A stretch of DNA of 64,000 bases from Marchantia polymorpha subsp. ruderalis (taxonomy: Eukaryota; Streptophyta; Marchantiopsida; Marchantiales; Marchantiaceae), in contig AP031356.1 in assembly GCA_037833965.1 (NCBI GenBank), positions 10,562,501 to 10,626,500 on the forward strand. The letters run 5' to 3'. Below, one piece after another: positions 10,077-21,747 of the stretch. How positions within the stretch are numbered: the first letter of the stretch is position 1; each line of letters opens with the position of its first letter. The translations under genes were made by a program, and so were the position numbers. The notes below the pieces were generated by a model, which did not search any database, was not told the DNA's origin, and worked only from the letters and a program-made list of their open reading frames with translations.

Positions 10077-12632
10077 ATGTCGAAGGTTCCCCAGCTGCGA
10101 GTGTCTCCACTAAGGGTGCCGCAGATCGGTCTACGCGCATTTCAAGATGTGCTGCTGAGGCTGAAGCTTGATTTTCTCCTATGGGGGTGGAACTGGACAT
10201 GTCCGGAGATGGTGCGCGAGTATCTGCAGGAGAGACACAAGCCCTCTCGCGGATTCCGCCCACACCCAGAGAGATGGGACATTTGCAACTGGGCGCAGGT
10301 GTTGGGCAGGTGTGCCGGCGAGGAAGGGGATCTCCTCTTCGAGGCCGATAGCGTGAAGGTGTCCCAGGAGGAAGAAGTCTCTTACAATGAGCTCTTCAAA
10401 GTTGCCAGACATCCCAAGAACGGTTTCCAGACACGGGATTACAAGGATCGATTGCGGAGAAATGTCGCGACGGCATTGCTGCAGATATTGCAGCCGACCA
10501 AAACCGCTTACATGCATGGTTGGCAGGTAGAGTTTGTGGAGCTAGTGTTGTCAGGAGCTCTAGTGCATTGGGCACGGCTCCTGTGGAAGGTGACGCGCCA
10601 ACATGCGCAAGAAGAGAAGGGAGGAACCCTCAATCATCTATCGCCTTACTTAATCGTGTTTTATCGGGCGATGGGATGTTTGACAAATGCTGAGAAAACA
10701 CGGTTTCCGCAGCTGACCCGGAACTATCCAGGTAGATATTCGAGGGAGGCCGAAGTAGACACAGATCCGGACGAGCAACCTGCCAGTACGCCTCCGGCTC
10801 CGGCTCCAGCAAGAGCAGCAGAAGAACGTCGAAGTGAGCGCATTCCGCGAAAGCGGAAGTGGGATGAGAGACCTGAGGACAGGCAACCGGAAGTGCCAGC
10901 TACGCCGACTCGTGGTCGGCCCACCCCCGAGCCTCACAGTCGACCAAAACAGAGGGCACGAAAAATGCCAACTGGTACTGAGGAGACCGGGCGAGCTCCG
11001 ACCCGGCGGAATCTCACACAGGAGGAGATAATTGCTCAGATTCTAGGGAAGATGGCAGATACCTCTGCACAGAAGGCACCACGGCCTTCGGGAGGAGATG
11101 GACGGACTGACAGTCGGCCGACTGCGAGTCGGATGACTGAAGGCCGACAAGCGGAAGGAAGGCCAACTGAACGGCGCGTTGAACCGGACAGCAGGCCGGA
11201 AGCAGAAGAGAGTTTGGCTGACGAGCCAACAATCCTCAGAGGGTCGTCTTCGGCGGAAGGCACTTCTGGGAGAACGCCACCAGCAAGCAGGCCAAGTGGA
11301 GTCAAGACGCGCAGGGTGTATCCGACTCCCAGTCGGACAACTGCTGGTCGGCCGACTGCGAGTCGGACAACAGAGAGCCGGCCGGATTCGCCGACTGCGA
11401 GACAGATGGGGCCAACGACCAGTGTGCGGACGCCTTCGGCGGACGCACCCTCAACAAGGACACCTTCCGCGCAGATTGCGTCGGAAGGGCAGGCAGCAGA
11501 AGCGGGCGGTGCAAGAGTGACAAAAGTCACTGCGGCGTCGACCCCTTCACAAACCGAAGATCGAGCCGGAACAGGGGCTCAAGCAGTGGGATCTCCCACT
11601 GCCCTGGATATTTTAGCAGGCAGTGGAGCAGCAGTCGCAGCGGAAGCTGCTGCGCGCCACAGTTTCAGGGAGTCGCCAAGGGATTCGGTGGCGACTGAAA
11701 TCCTCGAGACTGAGGATGAGACGAGCTCGGAAGAGCAAGAAGCGGATTCGGTGCAGAAAACGCCAACAGGGGTGCTGTGCGAACAGATAGTTCCACTCCT
11801 GCGATATCTGGATCGCAAGACATCCAAATACGCAAGTGCTTTAAAACCGCAGTCTTATGTGGAGACTATCAGGAGAAGGACGAGGAGCAAGGTGGCAAAG
11901 TGGGCCTCTAGGTGCGGAGTATATGTGGATAGGAACACCGCCCTCCGACAACACCTGGCGGTCACACAGAAGCTATACCAAGCCTTGCAGCAGCAGGTGC
12001 AGGATGCGGCGACGAAAAGTCAGGCGGATGCCGAGCTAATACGGGCAAAGATCGAGTCGGAATTGCAGGAGGAGCGGAGACAGAACAAAGTCCTAGCAGC
12101 CGAGCTTGCGCGCCAGACGCGCGCCTTAGAAGAAAGTCAAAGAGCCCGCAAGGAGGATGAGGAGTTGTTGCGCAACTTGCAAACCGAGTGCTCGGATTTG
12201 AGGGCACAACGTGCGGAATTAGAAATGCAGCTGGCAGAGGTGGAGAGCAGCTGCAGGGCGCGAGGAGAGTTGGCGGCACGGGTGACTCGTTGTCTAAAAG
12301 GATACACCCATTGGGAGGTGGCCGCTCAAGAGAGGATCACACTCAGGGAGTTTGAGCTTCGGGCGGCGGCATTGACGGAAGGTGACAGTCGGAGTCGGCG
12401 GCGAGTGGCGAGAAAATTAGAAACCTTCTTGTCGGGTGCGCGCGACACTATGGCGCACTTGCAGTCGGAAGTCACCACAGCGCTCCGACGCCTGGGGTTA
12501 CGCAGCCGGTCGGAAGACTGGCAAGGTAGAGACAGTAAGCGGAGCAGTCCGGCGCGCAGGAGGCGCAGCACCGGATCTGCTGAGTGCAGTAGAGTAGTTT
12601 GGTTTCGCGCAGATGCTGCGAGTAGTAGATAG
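10077..12632 (+). CDS. U3-encoded protein of L3 (subfamily 2), function unknown
   Basis: This is an open frame of about 850 codons from the conserved ATG at 10077 (MSKVPQLRVSPLRVPQIG). The order of parts matches subfamily 1: N-terminal domain (LDFLLWGWNWTCPEMVREY; NGFQTRDYKDRLRRN; HLSPYLIVFYRAMGC), basic motifs (PRKRKW, RPKQRARKM), a shorter Ser/Thr/Pro/Arg linker with repeated RPTASRTTESRP-like units, an acidic stretch, a coiled coil with many Glu/Gln/Arg heptads, and the conserved C-terminal block. The linker barely aligns with subfamily 1 while the two ends align easily, a sign of selection on the ends. The frame is open some 16 codons upstream of the chosen ATG. Confidence 0.78.
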   Translation: MSKVPQLRVSPLRVPQIGLRAFQDVLLRLKLDFLLWGWNWTCPEMVREYLQERHKPSRGFRPHPERWDICNWAQVLGRCAGEEGDLLFEADSVKVSQEEEVSYNELFKVARHPKNGFQTRDYKDRLRRNVATALLQILQPTKTAYMHGWQVEFVELVLSGALVHWARLLWKVTRQHAQEEKGGTLNHLSPYLIVFYRAMGCLTNAEKTRFPQLTRNYPGRYSREAEVDTDPDEQPASTPPAPAPARAAEERRSERIPRKRKWDERPEDRQPEVPATPTRGRPTPEPHSRPKQRARKMPTGTEETGRAPTRRNLTQEEIIAQILGKMADTSAQKAPRPSGGDGRTDSRPTASRMTEGRQAEGRPTERRVEPDSRPEAEESLADEPTILRGSSSAEGTSGRTPPASRPSGVKTRRVYPTPSRTTAGRPTASRTTESRPDSPTARQMGPTTSVRTPSADAPSTRTPSAQIASEGQAAEAGGARVTKVTAASTPSQTEDRAGTGAQAVGSPTALDILAGSGAAVAAEAAARHSFRESPRDSVATEILETEDETSSEEQEADSVQKTPTGVLCEQIVPLLRYLDRKTSKYASALKPQSYVETIRRRTRSKVAKWASRCGVYVDRNTALRQHLAVTQKLYQALQQQVQDAATKSQADAELIRAKIESELQEERRQNKVLAAELARQTRALEESQRARKEDEELLRNLQTECSDLRAQRAELEMQLAEVESSCRARGELAARVTRCLKGYTHWEVAAQERITLREFELRAAALTEGDSRSRRRVARKLETFLSGARDTMAHLQSEVTTALRRLGLRSRSEDWQGRDSKRSSPARRRRSTGSAECSRVVWFRADAASSR

Positions 12633-12665
12633 GATAGCGTAGTGCTAGTTAGGATCTTTTGAGGG

Positions 12666-12674
12666 TATAAAGTA
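12666..12674 (+). promoter_or_regulatory. TATA box of L3
   Basis: TATAAAGTA lies about 35 bp after the U3 ORF stop, the same spacing as in subfamily 1, and is followed by the inverted repeat CAAGGC-GTTTT-GCCTTG at 12678-12694. Confidence 0.6.
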
Positions 12675-13601
12675 GATCAAGGCGTTTTGCCTTGGGACTC
12701 TTCCAGTTTCGGAAGTGCAGATCAGGAACTCACTTTCTTGGCGTGTTTGTGCATTTTGGTCCTGGCACCACGTAGAGAAGCTGCAGCATAGCGAAGTTAC
12801 CGTATGTTGTAGTTGAAGGCCTTCGGCTGAATGTTCAGAGCTAGTACCCGGTTAGAGACTTGAGTAGTGCGGATCTGCACCTGCGGGTGATTTCTGATGC
12901 TCAGAGCCGGCTGCGAGTTAGATACTTGAACAGTTCCCCCTTACTCCTTCGAGTGACATATCCTGATTGTACTCCTACGGGAAGTTTCCCCTGAATGCCA
13001 ATGTGAAGTTTCATTACTTCGTGTAAACCTTGGTTTGTAATTCAGGTTGTGTGTGTGTTACTGGATCGTGTTTTCAGTAAGTTCTCAGTCGGGTCTGCAC
13101 TCCCTGCGTTTGGTGTGATAGTCGAGGGTGACGTCCACGGCATATGTAGAGGCTTCGTTCCGAAGTGGGAAGTCCAGTCCGGGTACCCCCGCTAGTTCCT
13201 GGCGGAAGGGCAGTAAAAGCCGGAGTGGGAGGCACTACCTGCAGAACCTCTGAGTGAACTTGTGAGACACTTTCCTCCTGAAAATCCGAAGCGGAGGTCC
13301 TGACCGACCTCCGAGTTGTGCTTTTTGCCCGTTTCAGGTGTGTGTGTGTGTGTGTGTGTGTTGAGTGACCACGCTGTACCGTGCATCCTCCGAGCATCCT
13401 CCGAGTTGAGATCCTCCTCCGAGTCAAGCCTCCGAGTCGAGCATTGCAGTATTTCTGGGAGTGACAGTCGCCTAGAATTCAAACTCTACAAAAGTCTGTT
13501 AAACGTGACAGTTTTACTCTGTGTGTTGCCTCTGTCCCTGTGGGTTCGATCTTTTTACCACCATACTGCAGTTTTAGCCTTTGGTGGGTTATTACAGCTA
13601 G

Positions 13602-14878
13602 AAGGTGGACGCGCGCAGCTCGCACAAGAAATTGAAATCGCAAATTCAAGAATAAAGTGTCTGTTCTCCGCTTGCAGGTTGTCATGGTCGGCACTTGGTC
13701 GTGAGTGTCGACTCATTTGATGACTTCGCCGGCTTGGAGGTGTAACGGCCCTCCTCTCGCATGCGCGGCTTCACGCCCCGCCGTCGCGCGCACTCACACG
13801 CTCAAAATTTCAATTTGAGCTCCGCCATCGTACTTCGCCACGGCCATGGTCGCGCAGCGCCGAAGGCGTCTTTCTCGCCGACGCGCTACTCGAATCCGCA
13901 CTCCAACTCGCATCGATCCCGCACCGCCGAAGGCATTCCTCCGCACGCTCCGCCGAAGGCGTTTTCCTTCCGTCGGAGGCGGATTTCCCGGCGAACTTCA
14001 TGCCGGCTCCGAACTCCATACGCATGTGCGTAGGCGCTGACCGCCAGCGCCAAAGATGTCCATCGGCAAAGGTCCCTCACGTTGTCTGTCGTCGTAGGTG
14101 CATCGCCGTATGCGCAGCGCCGAAGGCGGCTGTGATGAAGGCGTTGACCGCGGTCAACAGATTTCGTCTCATCTGTCAATCTCTCGTCCCTCCGCATGCG
14201 CTCTCACCTCCGGAGTCCCGTCCCGCCGAGGGCGCACCTGTCCGTTCCGCCGTAGGCGTTGAGCCGAAGGCGGACCGTACGGATTCGCTACCCCGCATCT
14301 TGATGTGCTGGCGCTGTAGACGCCGTACGAGCTTCACCCCCAAAGGCAGACTTCTAGGGCCGAAGGCGGATATTCTGCCGATGGCGAAGTGCCTACGCGC
14401 AGGCGAATTCCTTCCGCCGAAGGCGGATTTCCCTGCGGACTTCCTGCCGACGACGAACTCCTTCCGCCTATGCGTAGGCGTTCGTCTTCGCATCTTCCGA
14501 CAGTCACAACTCCCTGAGTCTTCATCTGTTCCAAGCGTTCTTGGGCTCGTTAGAACAAGCGTGTCAAACTCTTTCCAACGAGGCCCTGAGCAAGTCAAGG
14601 CGTTGTGAATTGCATAAGCTCTTAGGGATTCCCCTAGCGCCAAAGGTGTATTATGCGCCTTGCGCCGAAGGAGAACTCCTTCGGAATCGATCGTTCAGGT
14701 CGGGCGCCTATTTCGGACATTGCGCCCAACTTCTGGATTCTACGAGATCATGCGAGATCCGCGATTATCCATTTTCACTCTATTTAAATGTACCGATCAC
14801 CATTTACACGGCTGCTGCGGTACTGTTTTTCCAAAATTGCTTTAAATTCCGCACAAAAGCAAAAAGTGGGTTACCACA
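13602..14878 (-). mobile_element. L2 (part 2): 5' U3 of the subfamily-3 LTR
   Basis: This is the continuation of L2 beyond L3. Read on the minus strand it starts at 14878 with TGTGGTAACCCACTTTTTG. It contains the conserved block AACTCCCTGAGTCTTCATC...GTTCTTGGGCTCGTTAGAAC near 14509-14565, many CGCCGAAGGCG-type palindromes (13850-14450), and a piece of the N-terminal extension of the U3 protein (FLNLRFQFLVRAARVHLLA). It abuts the gypsy fragment at 14879. Confidence 0.8.
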
Positions 14879-16457
14879 TAGAGGGATGGATTATGAGGAT
14901 GAATATTCATTTATCTCATTTTCATGTTTCTGATTATATTGCAGGAATGTTCATGAGATTTTATCTTACGGATAAGGCTCTCACATGGTACACAACATGG
15001 AAGAGAATGCTTTTAGAACGAGATGCTACCATTTCGTGGAGTGGAATGCAGGAAGGACTTCTGCAAAATTTTCAAGCGGTGGATTCTCTTCAAACTGCAA
15101 GAATGAAGTTGTGGGATCTGAAGCAAAAAGGAGGTATTCATAAGTACATTGAAGAATTTCGTGATCTTCAAGTATCTATCATGGATATGAGTAGAGCTGA
15201 AGCCTTGGACGTGTTCAAACGAGGCTTATAGGATTGAATTCAAAAGGAGGTGATGGTAAGCAATCCATCTACTGTGAATGAAGCAATCGCAATTGCTCAA
15301 CAAATTTCGGGTGCTTTTGGTGTCACACATGGTGAACCAGTAAGCAATTTTTGAGATCTATCTAATCCAACACCGATGGAGTTGGGAAACCTTCGACGTA
15401 GAGAAGGTTTTGCACCAACAAGAGAACCACCACCAAGATTTGGAGGTGAGATTCGGCGACCAGGAGTTTCAAATTTGCAAGAAGGTTATGCAAATAACGG
15501 AATGGTTCGAGGAGGAGCTGGAGTTCGTGACAATCGTCAATGCTATGCATGTGGACGAATGAGTCACATTGCCAAGTTTTGTCGAGTTCAGCTGACACAA
15601 CAGAGAGGACGGCCCATGCAGCGACGACCGTTCAACAATATGGAAGGGATAGAGTATGAAGAGGTGGAGGAAGCAATTTCGGAAAACGAAGATCACCAGT
15701 AATCTTGCCTCGCGACCTTACTGGTTCTACAAAGCGAAGAAAAGGCAAGGTTGGAAGAAGGCAATGGTTGGGAGCTCATGGAACGAGTAAGAAGCAAGCT
15801 CAACTCATTGTCATTGATGGTTTCATGGAAGTACACAAGGTGAGAGTTTTAATTGATCCTGGAGCAACTGAGAATTTTTTATCAAGGAGTGTTGCTATGA
15901 AGTTAGATTTGATGTTGATGAAGGACGTGAGTGAAGAAGTTGAATTGCCAAACGGGCAAACTGAAGTGATAGAAACACTACCACGGAGTGTAGTATTATC
16001 CATAGGTAGATACAAGGAGAGCATTGAATGGAGAGTAATTCGTTTAGCTCGATATGATGTCATCCTTGGAATGCCATGGATGAAGCAATATAATCAAAAG
16101 GTAGATTGGAGAAGAAAAGTGATTACAAGTAGTGGATGGAAGATCTATGGAGATAGAATTAGATCTTAGAATAGGAATTTACCACTCTTTGTGATGAGTA
16201 CAACATCCATTTCTAGAGATGATGTATGTTTCTTTGAACTTATAAGAGATATTGAGTCCACGCACAAACCTTACATCCCAGAGTCCTAGAACGACATTTT
16301 TATGGAGTATAAAGATGTTTTTCCAGATGATCTACCTGCATGATTACCACCAAAGAGGCGAGTAGATCACAAGATTGAGGTGATACCTGGAAGTACACCA
16401 ACTTGCAAAGCTCCATATTTTTTGGCTTCAAACGAATTGGAAGAATACAAAGCTCAT
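14879..16457 (+). mobile_element. old Ty3/gypsy gag-protease fragment
   Basis: Recognisable parts in order: capsid region (LTDKALTWYTTWKRM; KGGIHKYIEEFRDL) around 14880-15230; a CCHC zinc knuckle CYACGRMSHIAKFC near 15540; an aspartic protease (VRVLIDPGATENFLSR) near 15840; and the first part of the RT region near 16330-16457. The base composition resembles element A and it may be the same family. Broken by several changes and bounded on both sides by LTRs of the ORF-bearing family (L2 and L4). Confidence 0.85.
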
Positions 16458-17567
16458 GTAATAACCCCAAAAAGGGTAAAATTGCAATATAGTGGTAGAA
16501 AGGTCAAACCCACAAGGACTGAGGTAACACACAGAGTACAAAGTGTCACATTTAACAGACTATTGAAGAGTTTGAATTCTCAGGCGACTGTCACTCCCAG
16601 AAATACTGCAAGTGTTCACTTGGAGCTCACTCGGAGGTTGCACAGTGCAGCGTAGTTCACTCAACACACACACACACACACCTGAAACTGTAGAAACACA
16701 ACTCAGAGGTTGGTTAGGTTCTCTACTTAAGATTTCAGGGGGGAAGTCTCTCGCGAATACACTCAGCGAATCTGCAGGTAGTGACCCCCAACTGCGGCTT
16801 TTACAACCCTTCCACTAGTTTCTGCTAGCACAGGGAACCCGGAGTGGACTTCCTACTTCGGATCGAAGTCACTCACACGCGGTGAACAACACACTCAACT
16901 CACAAAACGCGCAGAGAACACAGGTCCAACTAAGAGATTCAACTGAGAAACGATCCAGTAGCACACCATAACAGTCTATGGAAGAGTTTGAATTCTTAGG
17001 CACTTGTCATTCCCAGAAATACTACAGGGGTTGCCCTGAAGGCACCTGCTGCAGCGTAACCTGAATTACAACCAAGGCTTACTCGAAGTAACAAAACTTC
17101 ACTTTAGCATTCAGGGGAAAAATCCCGAAAGTGTACAATCAGGAACAATCACTTAAAAGTGTAAGGGGGAAATTGTTCAAGTATCTAACTAGTTACTAGC
17201 TCTAAGCATCGGCAATCGCCCGCAGGTGAAGATCCAAACTACTCAAGTCTCTAACCAGTACACTAGCTCTAAACATTCGGCCGAAGGTCTTCAGCTACAA
17301 AATGCGGATCGCCAAGTTGTAGCTCCTCTTGCGTGGTGACAAAACTAAGGACACAAACACGCAGAGAAAATGAGTTCTTCATCTGCACTTCCGAAAACTG
17401 GAAAATTCCCAAGGCAAGACGCCTTGATCTACTTTATACCTTCTAAGTCCTAACTAACCCTACACTACACTATTCGCCTGCACGGAACCACGCTACGCTA
17501 CACTCGGCAGATCCCGTGCTTCGCCTTCTGCGCGACGGACTGCCACGCATTAACTCCCTACCCGACC
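16458..17567 (-). mobile_element. L4 (part 1): promoter-leader end of a minus-strand LTR
   Basis: Read on the minus strand this ends TTGGGGTTATTACA at 16458. It contains the leader region with a run of CA dinucleotides (16667-16680), the doubled 55-bp motif seen in related LTRs, the end of the U3 ORF and a TATA-like box. It is interrupted at 17568 by a solo LTR of element A. No target duplication pairs its two outer ends (GCTCA at 16453-16457; TGTTT after 27487). Confidence 0.8.
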
Positions 17568-18420
17568 TGTAAGACCGGGTGTTGCACATATGAACTAAGT
17601 GTCAGAAGTGGTCAAGTGATTAAGGATGATTAGCCAAGGGATAGCTAAGTCTAACTAGTTATGACTAAATTAGTTAGTTATAACTAAGTTTATTTAGTCA
17701 TAACTAAGTTTAGCTACAATGTCTTTAGTTGGCGGAATGATTAGCGGAGTTCTAGAAGAATGGACTGAGCACTTCTATTTTGTCTTTTACGAGAGGTGAG
17801 CACTTCTATTTTGTCTTATACAAAAGTTCTAGATTCCAAGGGATTAGATATTTGACTAAAAGCTTGGATTTGATTGGTTAGACTAAAATGTATGAAAGAT
17901 GATTGGCTAGACTAAGTCTAGTGTTGACTTAGTGGCTAAGAAGCTTGTAGAAGTTTAAAAGCTTCCAATGGCATGTCGCCACCTCAATCTTGGATTCCGG
18001 AAACTTCTAGAAGGTTTAGCTAGGCCAATGGCATGTTGCCACATAGAGAGGGTTAATCAAACTTACCTAGGTAAAAGTAAGTTAGGAGAAATTACCACAT
18101 TTTACTATGGTAACTTTTCAAGTAGTATAAATAGAGAGGTAGAGTAGCAACTCTCAAGCAAGTTTGGAGAGTCATGTATGAGGACTTGTTTCAGTAATGA
18201 AGGAGTGAAGTTTTTGAGTATCTTGGAGTATCGACGTGTGTTTGCGTTTATGTGAAGAGTGTGATGTGAGGAGAGTTTGTGTGTGAGTTGGAGTGATACA
18301 TGGAGAGTTTGTGAGAGAAGAACATGAGTGAGAGGATGAATCCTAGTCTTCTAGAACCATGATGCGCTACCACAAAGCCATCAGAGGTAAACCTTAGTGA
18401 GAGTCAGCCCGGAGTTTGCA
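17568..18420 (+). mobile_element. solo LTR of element A
   Basis: This 853-bp LTR runs from TGTAAGACCGGG to GGAGTTTGCA, closely matching 1622-2479. It is flanked by GACC at 17564-17567 and 18421-18424. It interrupts the 3' end of the U3 ORF remnant of L4: sequence before and after joins as the C-terminal codons seen in other copies. TATA box at 18126-18133. Confidence 0.9.
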
Positions 18421-19181
18421 GACCAATCTTCAGCTCGACTGCGTAGTCCTAGCCGCCGCAACACCTCGGTAACCTCTGTCTCGAGGGTGGCCATGACGTC
18501 CCGCGACCTTGACAGAAACGAATCTAACTTCTTCGCCACTCGCCGCCGGCTCCGACTGTCACCCGACATCAAACCCGCCGCACGAAGCTCTAACTCGCGC
18601 AGTGTGAGTTTCTCCTGCGCCGCCACTTCCCAGTGGGTGTAGCCTCTGAGGCAGTGGTTGACTCACCTCGCCAACTCCTCTTTTGTGCGATCTGCCTCCC
18701 ACCGACGATCGTCTTCAACTACTACTAACTGCAATTCTGCGTCCCCACGCTGCGCTCTCAATTCCCCGCACTCTTATTGCAGTTTGCGGATTAATTCTTC
18801 ATCCGCCTGATTCATCAAACTGATCTATCGATTCAAACTGATTCAAACTAGAGTAGAGATCATCCGCATAATTCATCCGCCTCGCATCCATCCCGCACCG
18901 CCAAAGGCGTTCCGCCGAAGGCGAACTCCTTCCGCCCAAGGCGTTGACCAGCCGACGGCGTCTCTACCGCCAAAGGCGTTGACTCCCAGGCCGAAGGCGT
19001 ACTCCTTGAAGACGTCCGTCGCCGTTGGTGCATCGCCGAAGGTGTTGACCGTGGTCAACAGATTTTGTCTTGTCTATCGATCCCTCTTGTCTCTCCGAAG
19101 GCGCTCTTGCCGCCGGAGCTTTGTCCTGCCGAAAGCGCACATGTGTGTCCCGCCGAAGGCGTTGAGCCGAAGGCGGACCGT
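18421..19181 (-). mobile_element. L4 (part 2) with a C-terminal remnant of the U3 ORF
   Basis: Positions 18425-18650 on the minus strand encode the conserved C-terminal block (AAQEKLTLRELELRAAGLM; SRSRRRVAKKLDSFLSRSR; LRRLGLRSRAEDWS). This is followed by a degraded coiled-coil part and then the palindrome-rich 5' U3. L5 is inserted at 19182. From 18952 onward the sequence is repeated at 37777. Broken, with most of the ORF absent. Confidence 0.75.
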
Positions 19182-21518
19182 TGTAATAACCCACCAAAGG
19201 CTAAAACTGCAATATAGTGGTTGAAAGGTCCAACCCACAGGGACAGAGGCAACACACAGAGTACAAAGTGTCACATTTAACAGACTATTGAAGAGTTTGA
19301 ATTCTCAGGCGACTGTCACTCCCATAAATCCTGCAAGTGTTCACTCGGAGCTCACTCGAAGGTCGCACAGTGCAGCGTAGTTCACTCAACACACACACAC
19401 ACACACACCTGAAACTATCGAAACACAACTCAGAGGTCGGTTAGGACCTCTACTTAAGATTTCAGGGGGAAGTCTCTCACGAATACACTCAGCGGATCTG
19501 CAGGTAGTGACTCCCAACTCCGGCCTTTACAACCCTTCCACTAGTTTCTGCTAGCACAGGGAACCCGGATTAGACTTCCTACTTCGGATCAAAGTCACTC
19601 ACACGCGGTGAACAACACACTCAACTCACAAAACGCGCAGAGAATACAGGTCCGAATTGAGAGGCTCAACTGACAAACGATCGAGTAGCACACCATAACA
19701 GTCTATTGAAGAGTTTGAATTCTTAGGCACTTGTTATTCCCAGAAATACTACCAGGGTTACCCCGAAGGCACCTGCTGCAGCGTAACCTTAATAACAACC
19801 AAGGCTTACTCGAAGTAACAAAACTTCACTTTGGCATTCAGGGGAAAAATCCCGAAGGAGTACAATCAGGAACAATCACTCGAAAGTGTAAGGGGGAACT
19901 CTTCAAGTATCTAACTAGTCACTGGCTCTGAGCATCGGCAATCACCCGCAGGTGTAGATCCGAACTACTCAAGTCTCTAACCAGTGTACTAGCTCTGAAC
20001 ATTCGGCCGAAGGCCGTCAGCTACAAAATGCGGATCGCCAAGTTGTAGCTCCTCTTGCGTGGTGACACAACTAAGGACACAAACACGCAGAGAAAATGAG
20101 TTCCTCATCTGCACTTCCGAAACTGGAAAAATCCCAAGTCAAGATGCCTTGAACTACTTTATACCTTCTAAGTTCTAACTAACACTACACTACACTACGC
20201 TACGCGCCTGCACGGAACCACGCTACACTACACTCCGCAGAACCCGTGCTTCGCCTTCTGCGCGACGGACTGCCGCGCACTCAATTCTCTCTCTGTCACC
20301 TTGTGAGTCTCTGCGCGTTGGTGTCTTGAATTTCTCTCGGCTAGAAGGTGGACGCGCGCAGCTCGCACAAGAAATTGAAATCGCAAATTCAAGAATGAAG
20401 TGTCCGTTCTCCGCTCGCAGGATGTCATGGTCGGCACTTGGTCGTGAGTGTCGACTCACTTGATGGCTGCGCCGGCTTGATGGTGTAACGGCCCTCCTCT
20501 CGCACGCGCGGCTCCACGCTCCGCCGTCGCGCGCACTCACACACTCAAAATTTCAATTTGAGCTTCGCCATCGTACTTCGCCGCGGCCATGGTCGCGTAG
20601 CGCCGAAGGCTTCTTTCTTGCCGATGCGCTAATCCCATCCGCTACTCGCATCACACTACTACTCGCATCCATCCCGCACCGCCGAAGGCGTTCCGCCGCA
20701 CGCGCTCCGCCGCAAGCGAACTCCTTCCGCCAAAGGCGTTGACCCCCAGCGCCGAAGTTGTCCGTCAGCGTAGCTCCCTCACGTTGTTCGTCGGCATAGG
20801 TGCATTGCCGTAGGCGCAGCGCCGAAGGCGGCTGTGCCGAAGGCGTTGACCGTGGTCAACAAATTTTGTCTCGTCTGTCAATCTCTCTTGTCCCTCCGCA
20901 AGCGCTCTCGCCGCCGGAGTTCTGTCCCGCCGAGGGCGCACCTGTCCGTTCCGCCGGAGCCGTTAAGCCGAAGGCGGACCGTACGGATTTGCTACCCCGT
21001 AGGTACTTACCTAATCTTGATGCGCTGGCGCCGTAGGCGCCGTACGAACTTCACCCCCGAAGGCGGATATTCCGCCGATGGCGAAGTGCCTACGCGCAGG
21101 CGAATTCCTTCCGCCGAAGGCATCCGTCTTCTCATCTTCTGACAATCACAACTCCCTAAGTCCTCATCCGTTCCAAGCGTTCTTGGGCTCGTTAGAACAA
21201 GCGTGTTGAGGTCTTTTCAACGAGACCCTAACCAAGTCAAGGCGTTGCGAATTGCATAAGCTTTGAGGGATTCCCTAGCGCCAAAGGCGGTTTATGGGCC
21301 TTGCGCCGAAGGAGAACTCCTTCAGAATGATCGTTCAGGCCGGGGCACCTGTTCCGGACATTGCGCCCAACTTCTGGATACTACGAGATCATACGAGACC
21401 CGCAATTATCCATCTTCACTCTATTTAAATGTACTGATCACCATTTACACGGCTGCTGCGGTACTATTTTCCAAAATTGTTCTAATTTCCGCACAAAAAC
21501 AAAAAGTGGGTTACCACA
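19182..21518 (-). mobile_element. L5: short solo LTR without the U3 ORF
   Basis: It is bounded by TGTAATAACCCACC at 19182 and GTGGGTTACCACA ending at 21518, with the perfect 5-bp duplication ACCGT at 19177-19181 and 21519-21523. It keeps both LTR termini, the TATA box (TACTTTATA, 20155-20163), the leader and the 5' U3 block, but lacks most of the ORF, so it is only 2.3 kb. It keeps the N-terminal extension (FLNLRFQFLVRAARVHLLA) near 20340-20400. It looks like a non-autonomous short form. A second copy is split at 38007-45759. Confidence 0.88.
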
Positions 21519-21523
21519 ACCGT

Positions 21524-21747
21524 ACGGAGTTGCTACCCCCGAAGGCACTTACCTAATCTTGATGCGCTGACGCCGAAGGCGCCGTACGAAAAACTTCACT
21601 CTCAAAGGCGAACATCTAGGGCCGAAGGCAGATATTCCGCCGAAGGCGGATTTTCCGGCGGACTTACCGCCGAAGGCGAACGTCTTTGTATCTTCCGATA
21701 GTCACAACTCCCTGAATCCTCATCCGTTCCAAGCGTTCTTAGGCTCG
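21524..21747 (-). mobile_element. L4 (part 3): U3 segment between L5 and L6
   Basis: This palindrome-rich U3 DNA continues L4 (ACGGAGTTGCTACC onward) up to the L6 insertion at 21748. The uninterrupted counterpart in copy 2 is 45765-46022. Confidence 0.78.

Larger units (their letters stand above)
8713..13596 (+). mobile_element. L3: solo LTR, subfamily 2, with intact U3 ORF
   Basis: This 4884-bp LTR starts TGTGGTAACACAC and ends GTGGGTTATTACA. It is flanked by a perfect 5-bp target duplication, GCTAG, at 8708-8712 and 13597-13601. It lies in L2; related LTR L5 shows the joined sequence uninterrupted at 20330-20350 (TTTCTCTCGGCTAGAAGGTG). There is no internal region, so this is a solo LTR formed by LTR-LTR recombination. 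It is very similar to the 3' LTR of element EM, which is the proof that this sequence is an LTR. Confidence 0.93.
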
